A DNA stretch of 64,000 nt. Source: Indolivaga capnocytophagoides DSM 22835 (GTDB lineage: Bacteria > Bacteroidota > Bacteroidia > Bacteroidales > Dysgonomonadaceae). The stretch covers positions 248,001-312,000 of the forward strand of contig NZ_AUFL01000004.1 in NCBI RefSeq assembly GCF_000426485.1. Direction: 5' to 3'. The position numbers were made by a program, and so were the translations under genes. The notes under the pieces are model-generated. The model did no database searches and had not been told where the DNA came from. It worked only from the letters and a program-made list of their open reading frames with translations. Every line of letters starts with the position of its first letter. Position 1 is the first letter of the stretch. This document shows positions 8,079-18,556 of the stretch, in pieces.

Positions 8079-9101
8079 TTATGGATTATATTTTGCGGAC
8101 TTTAATAAAAGCTGATTATTATTCTCTAATAATATCGATTGCAAATCATGTCCTGTGTTTTTCGCATAGTTTTTAATTATCTGTAATCCCAACCATAAAC
8201 CAACTCGTCCGGGAGATTCAGCAGATATAATTGCTGTATATGGTGCATCTTCCATATATTTTTGAATGACTTGAGAATCACTGTTAAACAGATAATTATG
8301 ATCAATAGTCATTTTCCAGATGTCCTTTGCATGTTCTTCGCACCATTCTTGTTGCTGTTCTGTATAACCTAATATATCAGATTCATCCCATTCAGGCAAC
8401 AATTGATTAAGTGCATAAAGTATTTTTCCTTGATATATCACTTCTGAAAGAAGATCCTTTCGTTGATTTGTTTCTCTGAATTCTGACATCAGCCATGCTT
8501 TCAGAAAATCGCGTACAATATACTTCAGCTCCATCTGAATAGTTTGGTAAGACTCAAAGAAAGGCTTATATCCTGAATAGTCTTTACCCAAGTACTTATC
8601 CGTGGATACTGAAATAATACTATCTAATACTATTGTGTTTGCTTTAAATCCAGACACATGGATCGATAATCCCGGTAACTCTTTTCCTCTAAAATATGTC
8701 TTTATTAAATCATTGGCTTTCGTTAATTCTAATTCATATGTAGATAAATCAGAAAAAAGAGTTAAAGCATCAGCATATATTTTAGATAAAGCTGCATTAG
8801 AAAAATAAGGCTCCATTAATTGCTTAAAAAGAACAGGATTATCTAATTCTTCATCTTGCAGGTTGACCGTAACAACACCAAAAGCCTTCAGAAAATTAGG
8901 GTACTTAGTTCTTAAGATTGTATATTGCTCCTCTGTGGGATTAGCAAGATAACTATGAAAATCTTTATCAAAACGCTGTATTTTTAAAATGCTTTGATCT
9001 TGTACATATGTCTTATTATGCGGCTTTTCAGTGTTACCTGCGCAACTATTGAATGATGATAATGTGATGAAAATGAAGATGAAACTAATTGCATATTTCA
9101 T
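8079..9101 (-). CDS. gldB: GldB-like lipoprotein
   Basis: A 340-residue lipoprotein with a signal peptide ending in a lipobox (FNSC, Cys at about residue 20), resembling the GldB family. In gliding Flavobacteria GldB is needed for motility and type IX secretion; homologues also occur in non-gliding Bacteroidales, where the role is unclear. I see no classical metalloprotease HExxH. The conserved C-terminal part contains SAESPGRVGLWLGLQIIKNY. A -7-like TACTTTTG lies at 9146-9139 on the minus strand, giving a leader of about 30 nt. Divergent from tsaD. Family assignment rests on overall resemblance, so the symbol is tentative. Confidence 0.7.
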   Translation of the reverse strand: MKYAISFIFIFITLSSFNSCAGNTEKPHNKTYVQDQSILKIQRFDKDFHSYLANPTEEQYTILRTKYPNFLKAFGVVTVNLQDEELDNPVLFKQLMEPYFSNAALSKIYADALTLFSDLSTYELELTKANDLIKTYFRGKELPGLSIHVSGFKANTIVLDSIISVSTDKYLGKDYSGYKPFFESYQTIQMELKYIVRDFLKAWLMSEFRETNQRKDLLSEVIYQGKILYALNQLLPEWDESDILGYTEQQQEWCEEHAKDIWKMTIDHNYLFNSDSQVIQKYMEDAPYTAIISAESPGRVGLWLGLQIIKNYAKNTGHDLQSILLENNNQLLLKSAKYNP

Positions 9102-9294
9102 ATATGTTTATGATAAAAGTCAGAAAGAATATTAAAGTCAAAAGTAATTAAATTTCTTAAACACTGTATCGTTCAATAATTCTTTTTCATGCCATCAAAA
9201 ATTTTATCAATGTTAAATCCGTATCTTATTGATTTTTTCGATACACTCATTCTTTTGAGTTCTTGAAATAAACATCTAAATTTGTGAGTTTTTT

Positions 9295-9305
9295 GGTCTT
9301 AGATC
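9295..9305. repeat. Dispersed palindrome, variant GGTCTTAGATC
   Basis: One arm mismatch; in the divergent gldB-tsaD region, 88 nt upstream of the tsaD start. Confidence 0.4.
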
Positions 9306-9393
9306 AATTTTGAAAATAAATTAAATATAATTCAGACAGGCAGTTATAATCCTTTTGGATATTGATACTGTCTTAGTATTAAGATATACAATT

Positions 9394-10410
9394 ATGATTA
9401 CAATTTTAGGAATAGAATCATCTTGCGATGATACAGCAGCTGCTGTTATCAGGGATGAAGTTCTATTGTCCAATATAATTTCGAGCCAAAAAGTCCACGA
9501 AAGTTATGGAGGAGTGGTTCCGGAGTTAGCATCACGTGCTCATCAGCAAAATATAATCCCGGTAGTGGATGAAGCTTTAAAAAAAGCAGGTGTGTCAAAA
9601 GAAGAAATAACTGCAATAGCTTTCACTCGAGGACCAGGTCTTATGGGATCATTACTAGTGGGAACCTCTTTTGCCAAAGGTCTTGCAGCATCATTAAATA
9701 TACCGATGATGGATATAAACCATCTTCAGGCGCATGTTTTAGCACATTTCATCAAAGAGGATAAAGAAGATCAGAATCAACCGGATTTTCCTTTTTTATG
9801 CTTACTTGTTTCGGGTGGTAATTCGCAAATTATAGTTGTAAAATCACATAAGGATATGGAGATCATCGGACAGACCATTGACGATGCAGCCGGAGAAGCT
9901 TTTGATAAATGTGCAAAAGTAATGGGATTGGGATATCCCGGAGGTCCTATTGTAAATAAGCTTGCGAATCAGGGAAATTCTAACCGGTTTACATTTAATA
10001 AGCCACATATTGCAGGATATGATTATAGTTTTAGCGGATTAAAAACGTCTTTCTTGTATTTTTTAAGAGATGAATTGAAGAATGATCCGGACTTTATAGA
10101 AAAGAATAAAGAAGACTTGTGTGCATCGTTGCAAAAAACAATTATAGACATTTTGATGGATAAATTGCGAAAGGCATCTAAAGATTTAAACATCAAAGAG
10201 GTAGCTGTGGCCGGAGGAGTTTCTGCGAATTCAGGTTTAAGGGATGCTTTTGAAGAGCACTCAGTCAAATATGGATGGAAAATCCATATTCCTAAATTCG
10301 GATACACTACAGATAACGCTGCCATGGTTGCGATTAGCGGGTATTATAAATATCTGGATAAAGAGTTTTGTGAAATGGACGCTGCTCCTTTTGCAAGAGT
10401 TACAGTGTAA
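9394..10410 (+). CDS. tsaD: tRNA threonylcarbamoyladenosine transferase TsaD
   Basis: Transfers the threonylcarbamoyl group to A37 of ANN-decoding tRNAs, together with TsaB and TsaE (not in this window). ASKHA fold: N-terminal ILGIESSCDDT, metal-binding histidines in NHLQAHVLAH, and the nucleotide-binding loop VAVAGGVSANSGLR. I start at the ATG at 9394 because the family begins with a short lead into ILGIESSCDDT; the open frame extends upstream to 9355 without similarity. About 338 residues, the normal length. Followed by a hairpin terminator. Confidence 0.96.
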   Translation: MITILGIESSCDDTAAAVIRDEVLLSNIISSQKVHESYGGVVPELASRAHQQNIIPVVDEALKKAGVSKEEITAIAFTRGPGLMGSLLVGTSFAKGLAASLNIPMMDINHLQAHVLAHFIKEDKEDQNQPDFPFLCLLVSGGNSQIIVVKSHKDMEIIGQTIDDAAGEAFDKCAKVMGLGYPGGPIVNKLANQGNSNRFTFNKPHIAGYDYSFSGLKTSFLYFLRDELKNDPDFIEKNKEDLCASLQKTIIDILMDKLRKASKDLNIKEVAVAGGVSANSGLRDAFEEHSVKYGWKIHIPKFGYTTDNAAMVAISGYYKYLDKEFCEMDAAPFARVTV

Positions 10411-10437
10411 CAATAAATTGCGATATTTTTAGTTTAT

Positions 10438-10482
10438 AAATATACAGAAGATAAGACACGTTTATCTCCTGTATATTTTTTA
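10438..10482 (+). terminator. Intrinsic terminator after tsaD
   Basis: 17-nt arms (10438-10454 and 10462-10478) with a single mismatch and a 7-nt loop, followed by T residues. Confidence 0.8.
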
Positions 10483-10568
10483 AGAACAACACATTAGGTA
10501 TAAGTTGAATAAAGTATGTATATATTTTGTTCGAATAAGCCACAAACTCTATAATACCTTTTTTTTAT

Positions 10569-11225
10569 ATGAGGGATAATGATAATATAGGTGATTTTGA
10601 TTACGAGAAAGATTTTAACGAGGCTTTCAATAATGTAACTGAATCTGAAATAATAGATAATCAGCCATTATCTTTAGATCCGGTAATAGAACGCCGATCT
10701 ATTTTTCCGATGGAGGATCCAGTTGATAGTACACAGCAGAATAATATAATTAGCAATGAGACTGTGATGCAAATGATCACAGAAAACAATATTGAAGATT
10801 TTGAGCGACTGAAGGCTGAGCAGAATTTTCCAATGGCTGTTTTAGGTGGAGTATTGGCTTCAATTATTTGTGTATTCATTTGGACAATAATTACAGTTGC
10901 AACCAAGTATCAAATTTCCTACATGGCTATGGGGGTTGGTGTTGCTGTGGGATTTACGATTCAGAAGTTTGGTAAAGGCTTAACTCCTGTTTATGGTATT
11001 TTAGGTGCGGGACTTGCGCTTATAGCCTGCTTTTGCGGTAACATTATCAGCTATACTTGCTTTATTGCAGACCAGTATGAAAGTTACTCATATCTAGAGG
11101 CTATTTCAAATCTCAATTGGGATATTTCGATGAGCATAGCCATTGAAACATTTCAACCAATGGATGTATTATTTTATGGTCTTGCTATATATACAGGATA
11201 CATGTTTTCAATAAAACGTAACTGA
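10569..11225 (+). CDS. Unknown membrane protein upstream of an M48 protease
   Basis: I do not recognise a family. The first about 85 of 218 residues are acidic, Asn-rich and without hydrophobic segments, so probably cytoplasmic. Four hydrophobic segments follow, at about 87-110, 115-133, 138-165 and 195-213. Its TGA stop shares the A with the ATG of the next gene (TGATG), so the membrane protein and the M48-type protease are translationally coupled and may act together. One guess is a partner or regulator of the protease; nothing in the sequence proves it. Confidence 0.8.
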   Translation: MRDNDNIGDFDYEKDFNEAFNNVTESEIIDNQPLSLDPVIERRSIFPMEDPVDSTQQNNIISNETVMQMITENNIEDFERLKAEQNFPMAVLGGVLASIICVFIWTIITVATKYQISYMAMGVGVAVGFTIQKFGKGLTPVYGILGAGLALIACFCGNIISYTCFIADQYESYSYLEAISNLNWDISMSIAIETFQPMDVLFYGLAIYTGYMFSIKRN

Positions 11226-12448
11226 TGATTTATTATTTATTACTTATAATTGTTTCCTTTGATTTTATCTGGACTCAATATCTGGCGTATCGAAATCGTA
11301 AAAGAATGTCTGACCAGGTTCCGAGTGAACTGATCGGGATTTATGACAATGAAAAATACAGGTTACAACAATCATATCAAAAGGAAAACAGCCGATTAAA
11401 TCTTCTATCGGGCAGTATATCATTTATTTTATTGTTTACGATACTTCTTCTATCGGGTTTTGGTTGGTTAGATTCCTTTATTCGCCTGTATGTTTCTAAT
11501 CCTATGCTTATTACTCTTGTATTTCTATGTGTAATATTTATTGCCAGCCAGATATTATCATTGCCTTTTTCTTACTACGATACCTTTGTTATTGAAACAA
11601 AATATGGTTTTAACAAATCTACAAAAAGCATATTCTGGATTGATTCTGTCAAAAGTTTAATCTTGAGTTTGATTTTGGGTGGAATTATACTTTCAGCTAT
11701 TATCTGGTTTTATCAGAATGCCGGAAATTTAGCATGGATATATGCGTGGGGAATAGTAACTCTATTCTCGCTGTTTATGACTTTGTTTTATTCGAATCTA
11801 ATTGTACCTCTATTCAATAAACAAACTCCATTAACCGATGGTGACTTAAGAAATTCGATAGAGCAATTTTCACAAAAGGCAGGTTTTGAGCTTACCAATA
11901 TATACGTAATGGATGCCTCGAAACGAACAACCAAAGCAAATGCCTATTTTACAGGACTTGGAAATAAAAAGAGAATTGTTTTATTTGATACATTAATAAA
12001 TGATTTGACAACTGATGAAATTGTGGCCGTACTAGCTCATGAGATAGGGCATTACAAAAAAAAGCATACAACAATACAATTGATAGTTTCAATCCTTCAA
12101 ACAGGATTATTATTATATATCCTGTCTTTTTTCTTAAATAGTATGAGCGTATCAGAGGCAATGAGCAGTAATATACCCTCATTTCATCTTGGGTTGTTGG
12201 CCTTTTCTCTATTATTTACTCCTATTTCAATAATTACAAGCCTATTGATGAATATGCTAAGCCGTAAAAATGAGTATGAAGCAGACCATTACGCCTGTAG
12301 TTTCGGCTTCGGAGAATTTCTTATCAGTGGATTAAAAAAACTATCTGTAAAATCACTTAGTAATCTTAATCCCGATCCATTGAATGTATTTTTTCATTAC
12401 TCACACCCTACCCTTTTGCAACGTATAAATAAGATCAAAGCAAATTAG
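11225..12448 (+). CDS. M48-family membrane metalloprotease (CAAX-protease / Ste24-like)
   Basis: Integral-membrane zinc protease of 407 residues. The zinc site is HEIGHYKKKH (HExxH), and the third ligand is in NEYEADHYA (ExxxD). An M48 N-terminal domain with several membrane segments precedes it, including the typical SYYDTFVIETKYGFNKST region. Bacterial members are thought to act in membrane-protein quality control; prenyl-protein substrates are not expected in bacteria. Coupled to the preceding membrane protein by TGATG overlap. Ends before a bidirectional terminator. Confidence 0.9.
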   Translation: MIYYLLLIIVSFDFIWTQYLAYRNRKRMSDQVPSELIGIYDNEKYRLQQSYQKENSRLNLLSGSISFILLFTILLLSGFGWLDSFIRLYVSNPMLITLVFLCVIFIASQILSLPFSYYDTFVIETKYGFNKSTKSIFWIDSVKSLILSLILGGIILSAIIWFYQNAGNLAWIYAWGIVTLFSLFMTLFYSNLIVPLFNKQTPLTDGDLRNSIEQFSQKAGFELTNIYVMDASKRTTKANAYFTGLGNKKRIVLFDTLINDLTTDEIVAVLAHEIGHYKKKHTTIQLIVSILQTGLLLYILSFFLNSMSVSEAMSSNIPSFHLGLLAFSLLFTPISIITSLLMNMLSRKNEYEADHYACSFGFGEFLISGLKKLSVKSLSNLNPDPLNVFFHYSHPTLLQRINKIKAN

Positions 12449-12455
12449 CTTAAAT

Positions 12456-12488
12456 AAAAAAAGCGAGTCTAGATCAACTCGCTTTTTT
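12456..12488. terminator. Bidirectional terminator between M48 gene and gltD
   Basis: A-rich arm with GCGAGT and mirror ACTCGC with T-rich tail (12456-12468 / 12477-12488), 8-nt loop. Works for both converging genes. Confidence 0.9.
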
Positions 12489-12501
12489 CTAATATTGTCT
12501 T

Positions 12502-13926
12502 TTATTTCTTCAAGAAATCATCTATATGCTTAGCTGTTTTTCGACCCGAAGCAATACTTGTTACAACCAACGATTGTCCGCTGACACAGTCTCCAGCTCC
12601 AAACACTTTCGATATATTAGTAGCCCTGTTGGCATCTGTAGCAACATTTTTGCGAATATCATCTACTTTGATTCCTAATTCTTCGAGCAAACCTTCCTGT
12701 ATTGGGTGAATAAATCCTAAAGCAAGAAATGCATAATCGATTTTCAGAATCTCGGGTTTACCTACTTCTTTCATAACCATGCGTCCACTTTCATCTTTCT
12801 CCCAAGCTATTTCAACAAGCTCTACTCCGGTCAGAATGCCGTTCTCGCCAATAAAACGTTTTGTGTTGAGAGACCAACGGCGGTCACAACCTTCCATATG
12901 TGAAGAACTGGTTTTGAGTACTGTTGGAAATGGTGTAGGCCATACGTTATCCAAATCTTCCAATTTAGGAGGTCTAGGCATAATTTCTATTTGAAGAATA
13001 TTTGCCGCTTGTTGACGATTCGCTGTTCCAATACAATCAGAGCCTGTATCTCCTCCACCGATCACCAATACATTTTTTCCTTTAACATCAATAATCTGGT
13101 CGGCAGGAACTTCATCTCTGGCTACAATTTTATTTTTCACTGTTAGGTATTCCATTGCATAATAAACACCCTTCAATTCACGTCCGGGAACAGGTAAGTC
13201 CCTTGGAACCTGTGATCCTATGGCCAAACAAACTGCATCGTAGTCTTTCATCAGGTCTTTGCCTCTGACGTCGATACCCACTTCTGTATTGTTTATAAAT
13301 TTCACACCTTCAGCTTCCATTAAACTTATACGGCGATCTACTATATTTTTATTCAGTTTGAAATCGGGTATACCAAATCGCAATAGTCCTCCGGGGCGAC
13401 TGTTTTTTTCATAAACAGTTACATCATGTCCCTTTTGATTCAATTGATTAGCAACAGCAAGCCCTGATGGACCTGAACCGATTACTGCGACCTTTTTCCC
13501 CGTACGAACTTTAGGTACACGGGGCTTTATATATCCTTCTTGGAAAGCATGCTCTAAAGCTGATGCTTCATTTTCACGAATAGTTATTGGAGACCGATGG
13601 AGAGACAGTACGCAGGTCTTTTCACATGGAGCAGGACAAATACGTCCTGTAAATTCCGGAAAATCATTAGTCTGCATTAGTACTTCAGCAGCCAATCTCC
13701 AGTTTCCTTTATAAATATAGTCTTGCCATTCGGGCATCTTGTTGCCTAGCGGGCATCCCCATTGACAAAATGGAATACCGCAGTCCATGCAGCGTGATGC
13801 CTGTAATTGACGGTCTTCGGAGTTTAAAGTCTGCTCTACTTCTCCGAAATCCAGAATACGTTCCTGAACAGGACGATATCCTGCGTCTTTTCTTTTTACT
13901 GTTAAAAATGCTTTTGGATTTCCCAT
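12502..13926 (-). CDS. gltD: Glutamate synthase (NADPH) small subunit
   Basis: FAD and Fe-S protein that passes electrons from NAD(P)H to GltB. N-terminal cysteine-rich region CMDCGIPFCQWGCPLGN binds the 4Fe-4S clusters; two dinucleotide-binding motifs follow, VAVIGSGPSGLAVA (FAD) and VLVIGGGDTGSDC (NADPH). Length of 474 residues matches the family. Transcribed after gltB with a 58-nt gap that carries a dispersed palindrome. Confidence 0.96.
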   Translation of the reverse strand: MGNPKAFLTVKRKDAGYRPVQERILDFGEVEQTLNSEDRQLQASRCMDCGIPFCQWGCPLGNKMPEWQDYIYKGNWRLAAEVLMQTNDFPEFTGRICPAPCEKTCVLSLHRSPITIRENEASALEHAFQEGYIKPRVPKVRTGKKVAVIGSGPSGLAVANQLNQKGHDVTVYEKNSRPGGLLRFGIPDFKLNKNIVDRRISLMEAEGVKFINNTEVGIDVRGKDLMKDYDAVCLAIGSQVPRDLPVPGRELKGVYYAMEYLTVKNKIVARDEVPADQIIDVKGKNVLVIGGGDTGSDCIGTANRQQAANILQIEIMPRPPKLEDLDNVWPTPFPTVLKTSSSHMEGCDRRWSLNTKRFIGENGILTGVELVEIAWEKDESGRMVMKEVGKPEILKIDYAFLALGFIHPIQEGLLEELGIKVDDIRKNVATDANRATNISKVFGAGDCVSGQSLVVTSIASGRKTAKHIDDFLKK

Positions 13927-13972
13927 CTTACCTACAGTATATTTTTTCTATTGATACTTCTTTAAACAAATA

Positions 13973-13983
13973 GGTCTATGACC
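13973..13983. repeat. Dispersed palindrome, variant GGTCTATGACC
   Basis: One arm mismatch; 1 nt after the gltB stop codon and 46 nt upstream of the gltD start. Flanks ACAAATA...TTTAA match the copy after argG. Confidence 0.6.
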
Positions 13984-13984
13984 T

Positions 13985-16900
13985 TTAATAATCGAATTCG
14001 ACATTAGCGATTTTCTTTTTCAGAGCTTCCATCTTTTCTTCCTGTAATACCTTTTTGTATTCGATAGGCATTACTTTGATAAAACGGTTCACCTCTTCTC
14101 CCCAATTATCAAGAATTCTCTTAGCCTGAGGACTTTTGGTAAACTCATAATGATTGGAAATAAGCTGACGAAGTTCTTTGCTATCCGCACTGTCTTCGAT
14201 TAACGAAAGTTCTACCATCTCCATATTACAGAAGAAATCGAAATCTCCATCAACATTATAAACATACGCTACACCACCACTCATACCTGCGGCAAAATTG
14301 CGTCCTGTACGTCCAAGAACAACGGTACGCCCTCCTGTCATATATTCGCAGCAGTGATCGCCTGCTCCTTCAACTACAGCTGTAGCGCCACTATTACGAA
14401 CGCAAAAGCGTTCGCCTACCTGTCCGCTGATATATACTTCACCTCCCGTGGCACCATATAATAGTGTATTTCCGGCAATAATATTTTCTTCGGGTTTATA
14501 GGTGCTTGTAGCTGGGGGGATTATTACTAATCTACCGCCCGAAAGTCCTTTACCTACATAGTCGTTGGCATCTCCTTCAAGCCTGAAAGTTACACCATGA
14601 GAAAGGAATGCTCCAAAACTTTGTCCGGCAGATCCTTTAAATGAGCACTGTATAGTATTGTCGGGTAAACCTGCATTTCCATACTTCTTGGCTATTTCGC
14701 CGGAAAGCATCGCACCTACTGCTCGATCGGTATTTTTGATCGGGCGGGAAAGTTCAACAGGCATACATTTTTCTATCGCAGGTCGTGAAGTTTTTATTAA
14801 TTCAACATCTATCACTTCACTTAACTTGTGATCCTGTTCTTTGGTATGTTTTACTGCATTTACTTTAGCTTCTGCAGGATGATAAATAATACGTGATAAG
14901 TCGATCTTGCTTAACTTACTCGTTGAATCGTCTTTTACAAACTTCAACAGATCGGAGCGTCCTACAACTTGATCGAGAGAAGTAAATCCCAAAGCAGCAA
15001 GATGTTCTCTTACTTCTTCTGCCAAGAAATTGAAATAATTAATTAGATACTCACTTCGACCTAAAAATTTCTTTCTCAATTCTTCACTCTGAGTAGCAAC
15101 TCCAACCGGACAAGTATTTAAGTGGCATTTACGCATCATAATACAACCTAATACAATCAATGCACTTGTAGCGAATCCGAATTCTTCGGCTCCCAACATG
15201 GCAGCAACGATAATATCATGACCGGTCTTTAACTGTCCGTCTGTTTGTAAGCGTATTTGTCCTCGAAGATTGTTTAAAACGAGTGTCTGTTGTACTTCCG
15301 AAAGCCCAATTTCGAGAGGTAAGCCTCCGTATTTAATAGAACTTAAAGGACTTGCTCCTGTTCCGCCTTCGCATCCGCTTATAAGAATCAGATCGGCTTT
15401 CGCTTTAGCAACCCCCGCCGCAATAGTCCCTACTCCACTTTCAGAAACGAGTTTAACACTGACAATAGCTTTGGGATTGACATTCTTCAAGTCAAATATC
15501 AATTGAGCCAAATCCTCAATGGAATAAATATCGTGGTGTGGAGGTGGAGATATCAGTGAAATACCCGGTATAGAATGTCGGGTCTGTGCTATGATCTTAT
15601 CAACTTTAAATCCGGGCAATTGACCTCCTTCTCCGGGTTTTGCACCCTGAGCTATTTTGATCTGAATTTCATCTGCATTAACCAGATATTCGGTTGTTAC
15701 ACCAAAACGTCCGGATGCAACCTGTTTGATTGCGGAACGGGCATTTGTTGCAAATCGTTCTGCCAATTCCCCCCCTTCGCCGGTATTACTTTTTCCTCCA
15801 ATGGCATTCATAGCTACAGCCATAGCCTCGTGAGCTTCGCGGCTGATAGAACCAAATGACATGGCTCCTGTTACAAATCGTTTAGTGATAGCCGATGCCG
15901 ATTCTACCTCAGATATATCTACAGGCTTTTTCGCCGGATCGAAATCAAGAAAATCACGAAGGAAAATCTTTTCTGATTTTTGGTCTATTCCATCTGTATA
16001 TTCCTTAAACTTTTTGTAGCTGCCGAGACGGGTTGCCATCTGGAGTTTCATTATTGTTTCGGGATTCCAGGCATGGTCTTCGCCTGTTCTTCTCCAAGAG
16101 TAAACCCCTAGATTGATAAGCGAGGTATCTATATCGTTATCAGAATAAGCATCTTTGTGACTTGCGATTGTATCTGAAGCAATATCACTCAGGTCAGCAC
16201 CTTCAATTTTTGAAGTTGTACCCTTAAAGTATTTATTGATAACGGATGAATTAAGTCCTACTGCTTCAAACAATTGAGCACCTAAATAACTTTTCAGAGT
16301 AGAGATACCCATCTTTGACAAAGTCTTGAGAAGACCTTTATCTATAGACTTGATATAGTTTTTCTCTGCTGTATGAAAGTCCAGTTGAACTGTTCCGTTT
16401 TTTACTAAATCTTCGAGAATAGCAAATGACAGGTAAGGATTTACAGCGTTTGCACCATACCCGAATAATAATGCAAAGTGCATTACTTCACGAGGTTCTG
16501 CCGATTCTACAACAATATCAATCTGCATACGCTTCCGTCTGTCTATCAAATAATGATGAACGGCAGATACGGCAAGTAATGATGGTATAGCAGCATGGTT
16601 TGCATCGACACCTCTGTCGGATATAATAATATAATTGCTTCCGTTGTCCACAGCTTTTTCAGCCTGTAAGCAAAGGTCTTCAATTGCTTTTTCAAGACTA
16701 GATGCCCCTTTCTTAGGGTCGAAAAGCATAGGGATAATATTGGCCTTAAATCCTTTGTATTCAAGGTGGACTAATAAATCCAGCTCTCGATTGGTTATAA
16801 TCGGGTGTGTCAACCTTACCATCTTACAGTGTTCGGGTAATGGTTCTAGGATATTTTTATGTAGAGAACCGATATACCCAGACAGAGACATTACCAACTC

Positions 16901-18490
16901 TTCTCGGATTGGGTCAATCGGAGGATTTGTTACCTGTGCGAATAATTGTCGGAAATAACTGAAAATCCGGTAGTTTTTATTCGATAATGCAACTAATGGA
17001 GCATCATTTCCCATAGATCCGACAGGTTCCTTTCCATCTCGAGCCATTGGTGTAATCAGCTTTTCAATGTCCTCTTTATAATATCCAAAAGCCTGTAAAA
17101 GCTGAGCATAATTATCTACTGTATATTTTATGCTTCTACCCGAAGATATATCATCTAGCGAGATCCTGTTTTTGTTCAGCCATTCTCTGTACGGATATGC
17201 TTTGGCAAGATTTTCTTTTAATTCGGTATCGTATTGTATAGTTCCGGTTTCGGTATCTATCATCAACATTTTACCAGGTTTCAAACGTCCCCGTTCCTTA
17301 ATTTCGGAAGGTTCAAAAGGAAGAACCCCGGTTTCGGAAGCAACCACCATTACATCATTGTGAGTAATAAGATAACGAGCTGGACGTAAACCATTACGAT
17401 CTAATAGTCCGCCTGCATAACGACCATCCGAAAACAAAATTGTGGCAGGACCATCCCAAGGCTCCATAAATATAGAGTGGTATTCGTAGAATGCCTTTAA
17501 ATCTGAAGATATCGGATTTTTAAAGTTCCACGACTCGGGAATCATCATAGCCAGAGCGTGAGGCAGAGATTTGCCCGACATCACCAAAAACTCCAATACA
17601 TTATCAAAAGATGCGCTATCGCTCATTGCCGATTGTACAATAGGCCAGATATCATTGACATCGCCTAAGGCTTCTGACTTAACTACACTTTCGCGGGCTT
17701 CCATCCATAGACGGTTGCCGCGTATTGTATTTATTTCCCCGTTATGCCCCACTAAACGGAATGGCTGAGCCAAATCCCACGTAGGAAATGTATTTGTACT
17801 GAAACGAGAGTGTACCAAAGCAATACCACTGGTAAAGTTCGGATTTAACAAATCAGGAAAATAATGTCTTAACTGAAGAGATGTTAACATCCCTTTGTAA
17901 ATTATCCTCTTTGTTGACAAACTCACTACATATGAGTTACGCTTGTCTTTGAGCGTAGAATTCAGAATCATCTTTTCTACTTTCTTACGAAGCAGATAAA
18001 GTTTTAATTCTAATTGATCCTGAGATAATCCCTCGCCTGTAATGAAAATCTGTTTGATTGAAGGTTCGTTCGATTTCGAAATTTCACCAAGAATATCACT
18101 ATTGACAGGAACATCTCTAACAGCTAACAGGTGTAAACCTTCTTTTTCAACCAAATCAGAAACCGCAACCATACATATTTCGGCTTCGAGTTCGTCTTTT
18201 GGCAAGAAGATAAGACCTGTACCATATCGTCCTTTCTCAGGGACAGGAATACCTTGCAGGAGTATAAACTCATGAGGTATTTGCAGCATAATACCGGCAC
18301 CATCACCGGTCTTATTATCTGCACTTTCTGCTCCCCGATGGGTCATATTTTCAAGTACTTGCAAGCCATTTTCAACAATGGCATGCGATTTTGCTCCTTT
18401 CAAATGGAGCACCAGACCGACACCGCAAGCGTCGTGTTCGTAACTTGAATCATATAATCCATGCTGCTGTGCTAATGATAAGTCTTGCAT
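13985..18490 (-). CDS. gltB: Glutamate synthase large subunit
   Basis: Makes two glutamates from glutamine and 2-oxoglutarate. The N-terminal nucleophile glutaminase domain begins at Cys22 (HDACGVG) after a 21-residue propeptide that is normally removed. FMN/3Fe-4S synthase domain: GSAGQSFGAFL and the cysteine cluster CIMMRKCHLNTCPVG. C-terminal GXGXG beta-helix: GGVAYVYN area. 1501 residues is full length. Forms the gltBD operon and is divergent from asnB, with a shared 280-bp regulatory region. With glnN downstream on the other strand this gives a complete GS-GOGAT ammonia route. Confidence 0.97.
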   Translation of the reverse strand: MQDLSLAQQHGLYDSSYEHDACGVGLVLHLKGAKSHAIVENGLQVLENMTHRGAESADNKTGDGAGIMLQIPHEFILLQGIPVPEKGRYGTGLIFLPKDELEAEICMVAVSDLVEKEGLHLLAVRDVPVNSDILGEISKSNEPSIKQIFITGEGLSQDQLELKLYLLRKKVEKMILNSTLKDKRNSYVVSLSTKRIIYKGMLTSLQLRHYFPDLLNPNFTSGIALVHSRFSTNTFPTWDLAQPFRLVGHNGEINTIRGNRLWMEARESVVKSEALGDVNDIWPIVQSAMSDSASFDNVLEFLVMSGKSLPHALAMMIPESWNFKNPISSDLKAFYEYHSIFMEPWDGPATILFSDGRYAGGLLDRNGLRPARYLITHNDVMVVASETGVLPFEPSEIKERGRLKPGKMLMIDTETGTIQYDTELKENLAKAYPYREWLNKNRISLDDISSGRSIKYTVDNYAQLLQAFGYYKEDIEKLITPMARDGKEPVGSMGNDAPLVALSNKNYRIFSYFRQLFAQVTNPPIDPIREELVMSLSGYIGSLHKNILEPLPEHCKMVRLTHPIITNRELDLLVHLEYKGFKANIIPMLFDPKKGASSLEKAIEDLCLQAEKAVDNGSNYIIISDRGVDANHAAIPSLLAVSAVHHYLIDRRKRMQIDIVVESAEPREVMHFALLFGYGANAVNPYLSFAILEDLVKNGTVQLDFHTAEKNYIKSIDKGLLKTLSKMGISTLKSYLGAQLFEAVGLNSSVINKYFKGTTSKIEGADLSDIASDTIASHKDAYSDNDIDTSLINLGVYSWRRTGEDHAWNPETIMKLQMATRLGSYKKFKEYTDGIDQKSEKIFLRDFLDFDPAKKPVDISEVESASAITKRFVTGAMSFGSISREAHEAMAVAMNAIGGKSNTGEGGELAERFATNARSAIKQVASGRFGVTTEYLVNADEIQIKIAQGAKPGEGGQLPGFKVDKIIAQTRHSIPGISLISPPPHHDIYSIEDLAQLIFDLKNVNPKAIVSVKLVSESGVGTIAAGVAKAKADLILISGCEGGTGASPLSSIKYGGLPLEIGLSEVQQTLVLNNLRGQIRLQTDGQLKTGHDIIVAAMLGAEEFGFATSALIVLGCIMMRKCHLNTCPVGVATQSEELRKKFLGRSEYLINYFNFLAEEVREHLAALGFTSLDQVVGRSDLLKFVKDDSTSKLSKIDLSRIIYHPAEAKVNAVKHTKEQDHKLSEVIDVELIKTSRPAIEKCMPVELSRPIKNTDRAVGAMLSGEIAKKYGNAGLPDNTIQCSFKGSAGQSFGAFLSHGVTFRLEGDANDYVGKGLSGGRLVIIPPATSTYKPEENIIAGNTLLYGATGGEVYISGQVGERFCVRNSGATAVVEGAGDHCCEYMTGGRTVVLGRTGRNFAAGMSGGVAYVYNVDGDFDFFCNMEMVELSLIEDSADSKELRQLISNHYEFTKSPQAKRILDNWGEEVNRFIKVMPIEYKKVLQEEKMEALKKKIANVEFDY

Positions 18491-18556
18491 ATTACTTCTA
18501 AGTTAATAAATATAAGCGAATCAAATTCTAGTTAATCAAAATGGTAGTTATTTTCG

